Source: Sphingomonas sp. PsM26 (GTDB taxonomy: Bacteria; Pseudomonadota; Alphaproteobacteria; Sphingomonadales; Sphingomonadaceae). Taken from it: a stretch of DNA of 64,000 nucleotides. The DNA lies in assembly GCA_030433805.1 (NCBI GenBank), contig JARUXA010000009.1, forward strand, positions 1 to 64,000, in the 5' to 3' direction. Positions 1 through 12,142 of this stretch are shown here, one piece after another; positions within the stretch are counted from its first letter, which is position 1, and each line of letters starts with the position of its first letter. A model generated the notes under the pieces. The model did not search any database. It was given only the letters and a program-made list of their open reading frames with translations, and was not told the DNA's origin. A program made the position numbers and the translations under genes.

Positions 1-100
1 CGGGGGGGGGGGGGGGGGGGCCCGCGGCCCCCCCCCCCGGCCCCCCCCACACCCCCCCCAAAAAACCCCACCGCCCCGCGGGCGGGGGCCCGCCCGCCCT
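1..100. other. Low-complexity G/C homopolymer sequence, probable contig-end artefact
   Basis: The first ~100 bases are runs of G and C with one short A run, unlike the normal codon-structured sequence that begins right after. No gene, promoter or structured RNA can be seen. Placed at the very start of the window, this most likely reflects poor base calls at an assembly end rather than real sequence. Confidence 0.75.
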
Positions 101-128
101 TCTGCCGTGGGTGCCCCGACCCCGTTCG

Positions 129-2789
129 CTATCCGGCCTTGCGCACTGGATTGGGGACGCTCGGCGCGGCAAGGCGTTCGAGGTTGAACATCTCGGCGAA
201 TTCGAGCCCAGCGCGCCCGTCCGCCGCCCAGCGCAATTTGGCGGGGAACATCTGGTCCTCGACCAGTTCGATCAGCACGTCGAGATCGACCGCGCTCGCA
301 TCGATCTCGATCCCCTCGACCATCACGCCCGTCGACGAGATGTTGCGGATTCGCACGTCGCCGCTCGCCCCGCCCGCCTGCAGCCGCGCGTTGCGCAGCA
401 TCGCGGTGCGCGGGTTGCGCGTGATCTGATAGCCGCTCGCGGTCGCCATCCCGCCGCCTACCTTCAATTGCAGCAAAACGTCCGCAGCGCGCGTCGGCTT
501 GCCATAAACATAGCCCTGGATGTGGCTGCATCCCAGATCGCGGATCAGCGTGATCTCGTCACGATTCTCGACTCCTTCCGCGGTCGTATCCATCCCAAGC
601 GCGTCCGCCAGCGAGACGATCGCGCGGATGATCGCGGCATTGCGATTGCCCGCGATCGTCGCACCTTTGACGAAGCTCTGGTCGATCTTGATCTTGTCGA
701 ACGGCGCTTTCTTTAGATAGCCGAGCGACGAATAACCCGTCCCGAAATCGTCGAGCGCGAGCCGCACCCCACAGCCTTTCAGCGTCTTGAACATCTGTTC
801 GGACGCTGCGCTCTCGTCGAGGAAGACACCTTCGGTAATTTCGAGTTCGAGCCGGTGCGGCGCGATCCCGGATTTCGCGAGCGCCGAGGTGACGAGCGAC
901 GGCAGGATCGGATTGGCGAACTGGATCGGCGAGACGTTGACCGCGACGCGAACGTCGCCCGGCCAGCCCGCTGCCTCGGTGCATGCGGTGCGCAGTACCC
1001 ATTCGCCGATACTCTCGATCAACCCGCAATCCTCCGCCACGGGGACGAATTCCGCAGGGCTGACCAACCCGCGCGTCGGATGTTCCCAGCGCAGCAACGC
1101 CTCATAGCCGACGATCCGTTCGGATCGCGTGTCGACCACGGGTTGATAGGCGAGATAGAACTGGTTGCCGACGAGCGCCTGGCGGAGATCGTCCTCGAGC
1201 TGTTTGCGGCTTTGCGCACCGACCAGCAATTCCTCGCGGAAGAAGCGGTGGATGCCGCGGCCGTCGCCCTTGGCGGCATAGAGCGCGAGATCGGCGTTGC
1301 GGATCAGCGTTTCCGACGCCGCGCCGTCCTGCGGTGCGATCGCCACCCCGATCGAACAGCCGATGCTGATCGCCGACCCCTCGATCGAATAGGGTTGGGA
1401 CAAGTCGAAGATCACGCGCCGCGCCAGTTCGCCCAGCTTCTCGCGGTCGGCATGGCCGGGCATGATCACCTGGAATTCGTCGCCGCCGAGCCGCCCGACC
1501 AGCCCCGCATCGCCGATCGCGCGTTGCAGCCGCTGCGCGACCTTCTTCAGCAACGCATCGCCGATCTGATGGCCGAGCGTGTCGTTGACGGTCTTGAAGC
1601 GATCGAGGTCGAGCAGGAACAGGCTGGTCATCCGCTGCGATGTCGCGGGTTGGGCGAGCATCTGGTCGAGCGCGAGGCGCAACCGCTGGCGATTGGCGAG
1701 GCCGGTGAGTCCGTCGAACAGCGCGAGCCGCGTGATCTCGGCATCGGCACGGCGGCGCTCGGTCAGGTCGGTCCCGCTGCCGACGAAGCCGAGGAAGATC
1801 CCGTCCTCATCAAAGATCGGGCGCCCCGACATCGACCACCAGCGCTCGAGCTTTGCGCGGCTCGCGGGGCGCACCGAGTAATTGGAAAAAGCGGTGCGCG
1901 AGGAGAGATGGAAGGCGATCGTCCGCTCGGTCTCGGTCAGCGCGCCGTCCATCCGGAACAGTTGCGACAGCGGCTCGCCGATCGCGGGGGTGTCGGGCAG
2001 GTCGAGTTCCGTTGCGACCCGGTGGGTGAGATAGGTCACTTCGCCGTCCGCATTGGTCTGCCAGAACCAGCCGCTCGAATGCGTCTCGAATTCCGCGACG
2101 AGGCGGGTCGCCATCCGGCCCTGCGCATGATCGCGATCGCGCTGCTCGACCGCGTGGCGCTCGAAACGGGCGAGCCGGTAGGCGATGCTGGTCAGCATCA
2201 GCAACACGCCGATTCCGATCCACAAGCCCAGCCCGAAGCGATCCTCGACCGCGAGCGTCGCGAGCAGGCCCGCGCCAAGTCCGATCGAGGCGGCACGAAC
2301 CGGATATAGCGCGACGATCATCACGATCATCGCCGCGAACGTCATGACGTAACTGGCGAGCCGGGTGGGCCCCGGCGGGAGCATCCCGGTCGCGAACACC
2401 AAAGCGAGGATGGTCGCGCCGCCGACCATGCCCGAGACGGTCGCCAGCCGAACCTTGACGTGCGGTGGCCAGCGTCGAGCGGTGCCATGCCGCAGCGTGG
2501 CGAGCAACAGCGTGCCGGAGATGGCGGTGACCAGTGCGCCGGCGGCTGCGGCGATCAGCACGCCCGTCGCACCGCTGGTAAAGGCGGTCCATCCGATCAG
2601 CACCGGTGCCGCGATCGCGACCGTCAGCGCGTAGGGCCATGTCGCGGAAAGCAGCCGCAACTGTCGGCGAAGCGCATCGCGGTGCGCCTCGGACGTCGAC
2701 GCGCTGGCAGACAGGTCGGTCCTCAGGGCGGCGAAGGCAACCCGAAGCGCGCGAAACGGGGTTAAACGGATCTGCATGGGGATGCCCAT
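129..2789 (-). CDS. Membrane-anchored PAS-GGDEF-EAL-PilZ cyclic-di-GMP protein
   Basis: Likely bifunctional cyclic-di-GMP enzyme at the inner membrane. Residue numbers here count from an upstream in-frame codon at 2882. The order is about six hydrophobic segments (~85-245), a PAS-like region (~265-385), a GGDEF domain with an intact RLGGDEF motif near 465, an EAL domain with YEALLRW near 592 and DDFGTGYSSLGYLKK, and a C-terminal PilZ-like region (~815-905). Both catalytic motifs are complete, so synthesis and hydrolysis are both possible. No RxxD inhibitory site is seen at the usual place before GGDEF. Starts at 2882, 2804, 2789 and 2777 are all open; 2789 (MGIPMQ) is preferred because GGAGGGG lies upstream. 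It is transcribed divergently from the fumarase gene. Confidence 0.85.
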   Translation of the reverse strand: MGIPMQIRLTPFRALRVAFAALRTDLSASASTSEAHRDALRRQLRLLSATWPYALTVAIAAPVLIGWTAFTSGATGVLIAAAAGALVTAISGTLLLATLRHGTARRWPPHVKVRLATVSGMVGGATILALVFATGMLPPGPTRLASYVMTFAAMIVMIVALYPVRAASIGLGAGLLATLAVEDRFGLGLWIGIGVLLMLTSIAYRLARFERHAVEQRDRDHAQGRMATRLVAEFETHSSGWFWQTNADGEVTYLTHRVATELDLPDTPAIGEPLSQLFRMDGALTETERTIAFHLSSRTAFSNYSVRPASRAKLERWWSMSGRPIFDEDGIFLGFVGSGTDLTERRRADAEITRLALFDGLTGLANRQRLRLALDQMLAQPATSQRMTSLFLLDLDRFKTVNDTLGHQIGDALLKKVAQRLQRAIGDAGLVGRLGGDEFQVIMPGHADREKLGELARRVIFDLSQPYSIEGSAISIGCSIGVAIAPQDGAASETLIRNADLALYAAKGDGRGIHRFFREELLVGAQSRKQLEDDLRQALVGNQFYLAYQPVVDTRSERIVGYEALLRWEHPTRGLVSPAEFVPVAEDCGLIESIGEWVLRTACTEAAGWPGDVRVAVNVSPIQFANPILPSLVTSALAKSGIAPHRLELEITEGVFLDESAASEQMFKTLKGCGVRLALDDFGTGYSSLGYLKKAPFDKIKIDQSFVKGATIAGNRNAAIIRAIVSLADALGMDTTAEGVENRDEITLIRDLGCSHIQGYVYGKPTRAADVLLQLKVGGGMATASGYQITRNPRTAMLRNARLQAGGASGDVRIRNISSTGVMVEGIEIDASAVDLDVLIELVEDQMFPAKLRWAADGRAGLEFAEMFNLERLAAPSVPNPVRKAG

Positions 2790-2914
2790 AGCGCACGACC
2801 CCTCCATTTTGCCTTGCGGGAGGTGGTTAACGCGGCGGTGGTTCCGGCCCGCCGTGACTTGGCGTGACGGCGCGGGGGGCATAAGGCAGGGGAAACGCCA
2901 GTACGGGAAGCGCC

Positions 2915-4438
2915 ATGACCACGATTATCCGCGAAGCCGATCTGATCGAGAGCGTCGCCGACGCGCTGCAGTTCATCAGTTTCTATCACCCGATGGATTA
3001 TATCCGCGCGCTCGGCGCGGCCTATGAGGCGGAGCAAGGGCCCGCTGCCAAGGACGCGATCGCGCAGATCCTGACCAACTCGCGGATGTGCGCGGAGGGG
3101 CATCGCCCGATCTGCCAGGATACGGGGATCGTCAACGTGTTCATCAAATGGGGGATGGACTGCCGGCTCGACGACACCAGCCGCTCGCTCCAGCAGGTCG
3201 TCGACGAGGGCGTGCGGCTGGCGTACCTCAATCCCGAGAACAAGCTGCGCGCGTCGATCCTCGCGGACCCCGCCTTCACGCGCCGCAATACCAAGGACAA
3301 TACGCCGTCGGTGCTCCACGTCGAGCTGGTGCCGGGATCGCGCGTCTCGGTCGATGTCGCGGCGAAGGGCGGCGGGAGCGAGAACAAGTCCAAGTTCAAG
3401 ATGATGAACCCGAGCGATTCGATCGTCGACTGGGTGCTCGAGATGCTCCCGCAGATGGGCGCGGGCTGGTGCCCGCCGGGGATGCTGGGGATCGGCATCG
3501 GCGGCACCGCGGAGCATTGCATGCTGCTCGCCAAGCAGGCGCTGATGGAGCCGATCGACATGGGGCCGCTCAAGGCGCGCGGGCCTAGGAATGACATCGA
3601 GGCGCTGCGGATCGAGATCTTCGACAAGGTCAACGCGCTCGGCATCGGCGCGCAGGGGCTGGGCGGGCTGTCGACGATCCTCGACGTCAAGATCATGGAT
3701 GCGCCGTGCCACGCCGCGGGCAAGCCGGTCGCGATGATCCCCAATTGCGCCGCGACCCGCCACGCGCATTTCACGCTCGACGGCAGCGGGCCGGCGTATC
3801 TCGAGACGCCGAAGCTCGACGAGTGGCCCGATGTCCACTGGGTGCCCGACCAGGCCGCGATCCGGGTTGATCTCGACACGCTGACCCCGGCCGACGTGCA
3901 GGGCTGGAAACAGGGTGACCGGCTGCTGCTCAACGGCAAGATGCTGACGGGCCGCGATGCCGCGCACAAGCGGATCAAGGACATGCTCGACGCGGGCGAG
4001 CCGCTGCCGGTCGAGTTCAAGGGCCGCGTGATCTATTATGTCGGGCCGGTCGATCCGGTCGGCGAGGAAGTGGTCGGGCCCGCTGGCCCCACGACGGCGA
4101 CGCGGATGGACAAGTTCACGCGGATGATGCTCGACCAGGGGCTGCTCGCGATGGTCGGCAAGGCCGAGCGGGGGCCCGATGCGACCAAGGCGATCGCCGA
4201 GGGCAAGAGCGCCTATCTGATGGCGGTCGGCGGGGCGGCGTATCTCGTCGCACGCGCGATCAAGGGCTCGAAGGTCGTCGGGTTCGAGGATCTCGGGATG
4301 GAGGCGATCTACGAGTTCGAGGTGGTCGATTTCCCGGTGACGGTCGCGGTCGATTCGTCAGGCGCGAACGTCCACCAGCTCGCACCGCTGGTGTGGAAGG
4401 ACAAGATCGCGCGCGAAGGGTTGCTGGTCGGCGCGTGA
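2915..4438 (+). CDS. fumA: Class I fumarate hydratase, iron-sulfur dependent
   Basis: Interconverts fumarate and malate in the TCA cycle in the cytosol. The 507-residue protein is the usual length for two-domain class I fumarases. Three conserved-looking cysteines suit [4Fe-4S] ligands: C67 (ICQDTG), C186 (GWCPPGMLGIGIGG) and C278 (PNCAATRHAH). The C-terminal part carries GPAGPTTATRMDKFT and SSGANVHQLAP, typical of the beta region of this family. The ATG is preceded by GGGAAG at normal spacing. It stands alone between a divergent signalling gene and a repeat-filled gap before topA. Tartrate dehydratase is a related alternative, but the single fused chain favours fumarase. Confidence 0.95.
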   Translation: MTTIIREADLIESVADALQFISFYHPMDYIRALGAAYEAEQGPAAKDAIAQILTNSRMCAEGHRPICQDTGIVNVFIKWGMDCRLDDTSRSLQQVVDEGVRLAYLNPENKLRASILADPAFTRRNTKDNTPSVLHVELVPGSRVSVDVAAKGGGSENKSKFKMMNPSDSIVDWVLEMLPQMGAGWCPPGMLGIGIGGTAEHCMLLAKQALMEPIDMGPLKARGPRNDIEALRIEIFDKVNALGIGAQGLGGLSTILDVKIMDAPCHAAGKPVAMIPNCAATRHAHFTLDGSGPAYLETPKLDEWPDVHWVPDQAAIRVDLDTLTPADVQGWKQGDRLLLNGKMLTGRDAAHKRIKDMLDAGEPLPVEFKGRVIYYVGPVDPVGEEVVGPAGPTTATRMDKFTRMMLDQGLLAMVGKAERGPDATKAIAEGKSAYLMAVGGAAYLVARAIKGSKVVGFEDLGMEAIYEFEVVDFPVTVAVDSSGANVHQLAPLVWKDKIAREGLLVGA

Positions 4439-4496
4439 GGGGAGGGGGCTGATGCGTCACCGCGTATCCGCCCCCCATACATTTCCCCCACCAATC

Positions 4497-4604
4497 GCTT
4501 CCCCGACGAAGGCCGGGGTCCAGTCGAGGTGGCCGAGGTAACGACGCGCAGCCTCTCACCTTCGACCGTTCCGCTCCTGGGCCCCGGCCTTCGCCGGGGA
4601 AGCG
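4497..4604. repeat. Palindromic repeat family A, copy 1
   Basis: Imperfect inverted repeat of ~108 bp. The left arm reads gcttccccgacgaaggccgg and the right arm is close to its reverse complement, around a ~55-base centre containing ggtggccgaggtaacg. It lies with a family B copy in the 325-base gap (4439-4763) between the fumarase gene and topA, which otherwise holds nothing recognisable. Seven further copies occur in this window. Confidence 0.85.
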
Positions 4605-4640
4605 TGTTGAGGATGGACTTCTGTGCTTTGATTCCCTCAA

Positions 4641-4730
4641 CCCGTTCGGGCTGAGCGAAGTCGAAGCCCCCGCATCACAGGCTGAACCAATGTTGCGAGG
4701 AGCCCTTCGACGGCGCTCAGGGCGAACGGG
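4641..4730. repeat. Palindromic repeat family B, copy 1
   Basis: A ~90 bp inverted repeat with arms cccgttcgggctgagcgaag and, at the far end, its near reverse complement. It lies between the convergent ends of the fumarase and topA genes, so its transcript could fold into a long hairpin. Other copies are at 22006-22143 and 28134-28226. Confidence 0.8.
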
Positions 4731-4763
4731 AGATAGGCGATCGGGCTCAACCGAGCCTTGGCG

Positions 4764-7412
<2,649 letters not shown>

Positions 7413-7518
7413 GGGGGTCTATTGCGTCCTTACGTGTACGCGCGAGGGTGACGGGGTGTCGGCAGGCTCGTCAAGCGTCGGGTGGCGTTTTTGGCCGGAT
7501 TGGCGTATTGCTGAAGTC

Positions 7519-7785
7519 ATGAACGCGATGATCGATACGCTTAAGGCAGCCAAGTCGTTCGAAGGCGCTGGCTTTGCCAAGGCACAGGCTGAGTCGCTTG
7601 CGACCACGATCGCCGAGGCAACCAGCGCATCGCGTGAAGATATGGTCACCAAGGACTATCTCAAGGGCGAGATGGCGGTCTTGAAAAACGATATTGTGCG
7701 TTGGATGCTCGGGTCGCAGGTGATGCTCATCGTGGTGCTCGTTGCTCTTGCTAACTTCACGAAGCTGCTGGCCGCACATTCCTAA
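7519..7785 (+). CDS. Small coiled-coil membrane protein, CCDC90/DUF1640-like
   Basis: An 88-residue protein. Residues ~1-60 are helical and charged, with KAQAESLATTIAEA, the heptad-like pattern of DUF1640 (CCDC90) proteins. Residues ~63-83 (MLGSQVMLIVVLVALANF) form a single membrane segment. The frame is open from 7369, but the ATG at 7519 matches where family members begin. It sits alone between topA and dprA, on the opposite strand to both. Function is unknown; in mitochondria the related MCUR1 family assists inner-membrane complexes, and nothing here shows a specific role. Confidence 0.65.
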   Translation: MNAMIDTLKAAKSFEGAGFAKAQAESLATTIAEATSASREDMVTKDYLKGEMAVLKNDIVRWMLGSQVMLIVVLVALANFTKLLAAHS

Positions 7786-7803
7786 GGTTTGATGACAACA
7801 CCC

Positions 7804-7841
7804 CACCCGTCCGTTTCGAGCGAAGTCCGAAACGGACGGGA
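7804..7841. terminator. Perfect hairpin between the convergent small gene and dprA
   Basis: cccgtccgtttcg and its exact reverse complement flank a ~9-base loop (13 bp stem). It lies 20 bases after the small membrane-protein gene and 35 bases after dprA, so it could end transcription from both sides. No T-run follows, so it may act with Rho or be a repeat remnant related to family B. Confidence 0.55.
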
Positions 7842-7875
7842 AGGGGGAAGACGACCGCAGACGGGAATCCCCTTG

Positions 7876-8973
7876 TCAGGTTAGCGCCACCCTGCCCCCG
7901 GCATGCCGCTCCAGCCGCCCGGCCAATTCCAGTTCGAGCAGCACTGTTTGAACAATCGCGGGGGAGGCCCCCGATTGCCGGATCAGTTCGTCCATCGCCA
8001 CCGGCACCGGCCCGAGCAAGCTGGCGATCACGCGCCGGTCGGTGTCGCTTGCATCCTCCGGCGGTGGCGCCCGGAAGGGGTCGCGCGGGCTTTGTACCAT
8101 CCGCCCGTCGATCGGGCGGACCGTTTCCAGCACGTCGGCGGCGGATTGCACCAGCGTTGCGCCGTCGCGGATCAGCCCGTTGCACCCTTGCGCACGCGGG
8201 TCGAGCGGACTGCCCGGCACCGCCATCACCTCGCGCCCGAGTTCGCCCGCCAGCCGCGCGGTGATCAGCGAGCCGGACCTGGGGGCCGCCTCGACCACCA
8301 CGGTTCCCAGCGAAAGCCCGGCGATGATGCGGTTTCGATAGGGAAAGTGCCGCGCGCGCGGTTCTGTGCCCGGCGGTTGTTCGGCGATCAGCAGCCCTTC
8401 GCGCGCGATCCGGTCCTGCAGGTCTGCGTTCTCGGGCGGGTACACCACGTCGATCCCGCCAGCGATGACGCCGATCGTGCCGGTATCGATCGACCCGACA
8501 TGCGCCGCGGTATCGACGCCGCGCGCTAGCCCCGACACGACGACGACGCGCTCGCGCCCGAGTTCGGCGGCAAGCTGGCGGGCGAAGCGGCATGCAGCAG
8601 CCGAGGCATTGCGCGCGCCGACCATTGCGATCGGGGTCCGTGCGAGCAACCCGGTGTCGCCGCGGACGATCAGCGCGGGGGGCGCGTCGTCCAGTTGCGC
8701 GAGGAGATCGGGATAGTCGGGCTCGCCGAGGAACAGGTAGCGCGCGCCGAGACGGTGCACCGTGGCAAGTTCGCGTTCGACGAGCGCCACGGGGGCAACC
8801 GAGGACGATTTTCCGCCGCCACGCGCGGCAAGCTGGGGCAGGGCAGCGATCGCGGCGTCGGCCGATCCGAACCGTGCGATCAACTGGGCGTAGGTGACGG
8901 GGCCGACCTGCGCGGTACGGATCAGGCGGAGCCGCGCGATCGCGTCGCCGCCGATCCGGCCCGGATCAGCCAA
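7876..8973 (-). CDS. dprA: DNA processing protein DprA
   Basis: DprA/Smf loads RecA on incoming single-stranded DNA during natural transformation. The 365-residue protein has an N-terminal helix-hairpin region (residues ~8-60), then the Rossmann-like core with MVGARNASAAACRFARQL, VVVSGLARGVDTAAH and RNRIIAGLS, and a C-terminal winged-helix-like tail (IVQTVLLELELAGRLERHAG). The best start is the TTG at 8973, which overlaps the plsY stop codon by 8 bases, implying translational coupling. AGAAGG touches that TTG directly, too close for a free-standing ribosome site. Full length, with no sign of decay. Confidence 0.93.
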   Translation of the reverse strand: MADPGRIGGDAIARLRLIRTAQVGPVTYAQLIARFGSADAAIAALPQLAARGGGKSSSVAPVALVERELATVHRLGARYLFLGEPDYPDLLAQLDDAPPALIVRGDTGLLARTPIAMVGARNASAAACRFARQLAAELGRERVVVVSGLARGVDTAAHVGSIDTGTIGVIAGGIDVVYPPENADLQDRIAREGLLIAEQPPGTEPRARHFPYRNRIIAGLSLGTVVVEAAPRSGSLITARLAGELGREVMAVPGSPLDPRAQGCNGLIRDGATLVQSAADVLETVRPIDGRMVQSPRDPFRAPPPEDASDTDRRVIASLLGPVPVAMDELIRQSGASPAIVQTVLLELELAGRLERHAGGRVALT

Positions 8974-9571
8974 CCTTCTGCCCGATCCTGGGTTCGGTGC
9001 CGCTCAACAGGCGATCGATATTGCCGCGATGCTTCCACAACACGAGCAGCGCGAGCGCGAGCAGCAGCAGCACGATGTCGAACCGTGAGAAATAGGCGGC
9101 ACACAAGGGGGCGCTGACCGCGGCGACCATTCCGGCAAGCGACGAGATCCGCATCGACGCCAGCAGCGCGATCCACACCGCGGCATAGACCACTCCGATC
9201 GGCCAGTGCAGCGCGAGCACGATCCCGAGCAGGGTCGCGACCCCCTTGCCGCCGTTGAAGCGGAGCCACACCGGATAGAGATGCCCGAGGAACACCGCCG
9301 CCGCCGCGACCACGCCGTTGCCCCCCAGATACGCATCCGCGATCCACACTGCGACGAACCCCTTGGCGGCATCCAGGAACAGCGTTGCGGCGGCGAGTCC
9401 CTTGCGTCCGGTGCGCAGCACGTTGGTCGCGCCGATATTGCCCGATCCAACGGCGCGCAGGTCGCCCGCACCGGCCATTCGGGTCAGCAGGACGCCAAAC
9501 GGGATCGATCCCAGCAGGTAGCCGATCACCAGCGCTGCCAAGGGAGCGATCCACAGATACTCAGTCTTCAC
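8966..9571 (-). CDS. plsY: Acyl-phosphate glycerol-3-phosphate acyltransferase PlsY
   Basis: Makes lysophosphatidic acid from acyl-phosphate and glycerol-3-phosphate, the first membrane step of phospholipid synthesis. The 201-residue integral membrane protein has about five hydrophobic segments and all three family motifs: GSIPFG, GSGNIGATNVLRTGRK and FNGGKGVAT. It starts with GTG at 9571, preceded by GAGGGG about 9 bases upstream. It runs into dprA with an 8-base overlap and is divergent from murI. Confidence 0.96.
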   Translation of the reverse strand: MKTEYLWIAPLAALVIGYLLGSIPFGVLLTRMAGAGDLRAVGSGNIGATNVLRTGRKGLAAATLFLDAAKGFVAVWIADAYLGGNGVVAAAAVFLGHLYPVWLRFNGGKGVATLLGIVLALHWPIGVVYAAVWIALLASMRISSLAGMVAAVSAPLCAAYFSRFDIVLLLLALALLVLWKHRGNIDRLLSGTEPRIGQKVG

Positions 9572-9683
9572 TATCCGTACGCCCCCTCGTTTGCCCTATC
9601 GTATCAGCATGCGTGCCATGGCCCAACCCCGGCCTACGCGCCATAATTTTGTAATTCCGGACGGCGTCACTACAGACGATTCC

Positions 9684-10478
9684 ATGGACGAAAGACCAGT
9701 TCTATTCTTCGATTCCGGCGTCGGCGGATTGTCGGTGCTGGCCGCGGCGCGCGCGCTGTTGCCGCGGATGCCCGCGGTGTACGTGGCGGATTCCGCAGGG
9801 TTTCCCTATGGCACCAAGAGCGAGGCCGAGATCGGCGCGTGCGTTCCCGCACTGCTCGGGCGGCTGGCCGAACGGTACCGTCCGCGGCTGATCGTGATCG
9901 CGTGCAACACCGCCTCGACGATCGCGCTGGCGGCGGTGCGCAGTGCGCTCGACCTGCCGGTGGTGGGCACGGTGCCCGCGATCAAGGTTGCCGCCGCGCA
10001 CAGCCGAAGTCGCGTGATCGGCGTGCTGGGGACCGACGCGACGGTGCGCCAGCCCTATGTCGATGATCTCGCCGCGCAGTTCGCGAGCGACTGCCGCGTG
10101 TTGCGCCACGGGTCGGCCGAACTCGTCGCGCTCGCCGAGGCGCGACTGCGCGGCGATCCGGCCGATCCGTCGCGGTATCGGGCAATCCTCGCTGGCCTGT
10201 TCGACCAGCCGGGCGGCGACCGAATCGATACGATCGTCAACGCCTGCACGCATTTCCCGCTGGTCGAGCACGAATTGCGCGCCGCGGCACCGCATCCGGT
10301 GGCGTTCGTCGACGGATCTGCGGGGATCGCGCGGCGGATTGCGTTCCTAACGGAGGGGCAGGCGTGGCCGGTCATCGCCCCGCCGGGACTCGCGGTGTTT
10401 ACCGGGGGCGTGTCCGACGCCGCGCGGCTTGGCGACGCACTTGCAGGGCATGGCCTCACCACGGTCGAGACGCTGTGA
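9684..10478 (+). CDS. murI: Glutamate racemase
   Basis: Converts L-glutamate to D-glutamate for peptidoglycan. With the start at [15 protein letters not shown] the protein is 264 residues. The two catalytic cysteines are C74 (ACNTAST) and C188 (NACTHFPL), and the substrate-binding DSGVGG and YGTKS are present. The frame stays open back to a TTG at 9591 and an ATG at 9618, but the added residues are not family-like, so the 9684 ATG is preferred. It is followed 71 bases later by hemA. Confidence 0.92.
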   Translation: MDERPVLFFDSGVGGLSVLAAARALLPRMPAVYVADSAGFPYGTKSEAEIGACVPALLGRLAERYRPRLIVIACNTASTIALAAVRSALDLPVVGTVPAIKVAAAHSRSRVIGVLGTDATVRQPYVDDLAAQFASDCRVLRHGSAELVALAEARLRGDPADPSRYRAILAGLFDQPGGDRIDTIVNACTHFPLVEHELRAAAPHPVAFVDGSAGIARRIAFLTEGQAWPVIAPPGLAVFTGGVSDAARLGDALAGHGLTTVETL

Positions 10479-10549
10479 CGGGCCGGGTCGATCAGAGTGA
10501 TCGCGCGAAGGTGCTGGAAATTGGCGGGGGCGAGGTCTATTTGGGCGGG

Positions 10550-11791
10550 ATGGACATGGAAACATCCGCGCGCGGAGTCGATTACTCGCGCATCTTCGCG
10601 CAGGCGATCGACCGCCTCCATGTCGAGGGACGCTACCGCGTCTTCATCGACATTCTGCGCAACAAGGGTGCCTTCCCCAACGCACGCTGCTTCGCCGGGC
10701 ATAACGGCCCCAAGCCCATCACCGTGTGGTGCTCGAACGACTATCTCGCGATGGGCCAGCATCCCGCGGTCATCGGCGCGATGGAAGAGGCGCTCCACGA
10801 CGTCGGCGCCGGCTCGGGCGGCACGCGCAACATCGGCGGCAACACGCATTACCACGTCGATCTGGAGGGCGAACTCGCCGATCTCCACGGCAAGCAGGGC
10901 GCTTTGCTGTTCACCAGCGGCTATGTCTCGAACGAGGCGACGCTGGCGACGCTCGCCAAGATCCTGCCGGGCTGCATCATCTTCTCGGACGAACTCAACC
11001 ACGCCTCGATGATCGCAGGCATCCGCAATTCGGGGTGCGAGAAGCACGTCTTCCGTCACAATGACCTTGCGCATCTGGAAGAACTGCTTGCCTCGGTCGA
11101 CCCGACCACGCCCAAGCTGATCGCGTTCGAGAGCGTCTATTCGATGGAAGGCGACATCGCGCCGATCGCCGAAATCTGCGACCTGGCGGACAAATACAGT
11201 GCGCTGACCTATCTCGATGAAGTCCATGCGGTTGGCATGTACGGCCCGCGCGGCGGCGGCATCTCGGACCGCGAAGGGCTCGCGGAGCGGCTGACGATCA
11301 TCGAAGGGACGCTCGGCAAGGCGTTCGGCGTGATGGGCGGCTATATCGCGGCTGACCAGACCATCGTCGACGTGATCCGCTCCTACGCGCCGGGCTTCAT
11401 CTTCACGACCTCGCTGTCGCCGGTACTGGTGGCAGGGGCGCTGGCGAGTGTGCGGCACCTGAAAGCATCGAGCGTCGAGCGCGAGGGGCAGCAGCGCGCC
11501 GCGGCAGGGCTCAAGGCGATGTTCGCAGGCGCCGGGTTGCCGGTGATGAACTCGACCACGCATATCGTCCCGCTGATGGTCGGCGATCCCGTCAAGGCGA
11601 AGAAGATCAGCGACATCCTGCTCGCCGAATACGGCGTGTACGTTCAGCCGATCAATTACCCGACCGTTCCGCGCGGGACCGAGCGGCTGCGCTTCACGCC
11701 TGGCCCCGCGCATGACGAAGCGATGATGCGCGATTTGACCGACGCACTGGTCGAGATCTGGAGCCGGCTGGAGTTGCGCAAGGCTGCGTGA
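10550..11791 (+). CDS. hemA: 5-aminolevulinate synthase
   Basis: PLP enzyme that condenses glycine and succinyl-CoA to 5-aminolevulinate, the first tetrapyrrole step in the alphaproteobacterial C4 pathway. The 413-residue form starting [20 protein letters not shown] fits the family. Visible motifs are [47 protein letters not shown] and [13 protein letters not shown], where K257 should bind PLP. The frame is open upstream to 10364, but that stretch overlaps murI out of frame and looks non-coding. A second ATG at 10556 is possible. Confidence 0.96.
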   Translation: MDMETSARGVDYSRIFAQAIDRLHVEGRYRVFIDILRNKGAFPNARCFAGHNGPKPITVWCSNDYLAMGQHPAVIGAMEEALHDVGAGSGGTRNIGGNTHYHVDLEGELADLHGKQGALLFTSGYVSNEATLATLAKILPGCIIFSDELNHASMIAGIRNSGCEKHVFRHNDLAHLEELLASVDPTTPKLIAFESVYSMEGDIAPIAEICDLADKYSALTYLDEVHAVGMYGPRGGGISDREGLAERLTIIEGTLGKAFGVMGGYIAADQTIVDVIRSYAPGFIFTTSLSPVLVAGALASVRHLKASSVEREGQQRAAAGLKAMFAGAGLPVMNSTTHIVPLMVGDPVKAKKISDILLAEYGVYVQPINYPTVPRGTERLRFTPGPAHDEAMMRDLTDALVEIWSRLELRKAA

Positions 11792-11873
11792 TTGGCGGAG
11801 TGCTCGGGCGTCCTTGAACCCGGTTGCATCGCATCTTCGGCGACGTCTGCGGGCCGCGTATTTCCCCCACCCT

Positions 11874-11969
11874 TTCGTCATCCCTGCGAAGGCGGGGATC
11901 CATACTGCGGACCGCTGTAATGGTCCGGCGTTCCGCTAATGGATTCCCGCCTTTGCGGGAATGACGGAT
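11874..11969. repeat. Palindromic repeat family D
   Basis: Inverted repeat with arms cgtcatccctgcgaaggcgg and a right arm close to its reverse complement (gattcccgcctttgcgggaa). This is the widespread Gram-negative type of intergenic palindrome with cgcgaaggcggg arms. It fills much of the 267-base gap after hemA. Only this copy was found in the window. Confidence 0.75.
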
Positions 11970-12058
11970 ACGGGGGTGGGCAGTCGCCTGTCGCGTACCG
12001 TCAGCGTAACCCCTTTCTATTCAACCCGTTACGTTCCCGTCATTAAGGAGAATGCGTG

Positions 12059-12139
12059 ATGGGCAAGGGTTGTATTCTGTGGATGGTCGGCGTGCCGATC
12101 CCCGTCATCATCGTATTGTATCTGTTGTTCGGCCACTGA
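12059..12139 (+). CDS. 26-residue hydrophobic small protein
   Basis: A very short gene: ATG, 26 codons, TGA. AAGGAG lies 8 bases upstream, one of the best ribosome binding sites in the window. The product begins MGKGCILWMVG and is mostly hydrophobic, with PIPVIIVLYLLF as a single membrane segment, so it is probably an inner-membrane microprotein. It ends 3 bases before the convergent DUF3429 gene. Function unknown. The site strength and codon content argue it is real. Confidence 0.6.
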   Translation: MGKGCILWMVGVPIPVIIVLYLLFGH

Positions 12140-12142
12140 GCC

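Noticed and set aside
855..2309. 484-codon open frame antisense to the GGDEF/EAL gene
   Set aside because: Composition typical of reverse-complement frames; no motif, no ribosome site.
10055..11881. 608-codon open frame antisense to hemA
   Set aside because: Overlaps murI and hemA, both certain; no recognisable domain.
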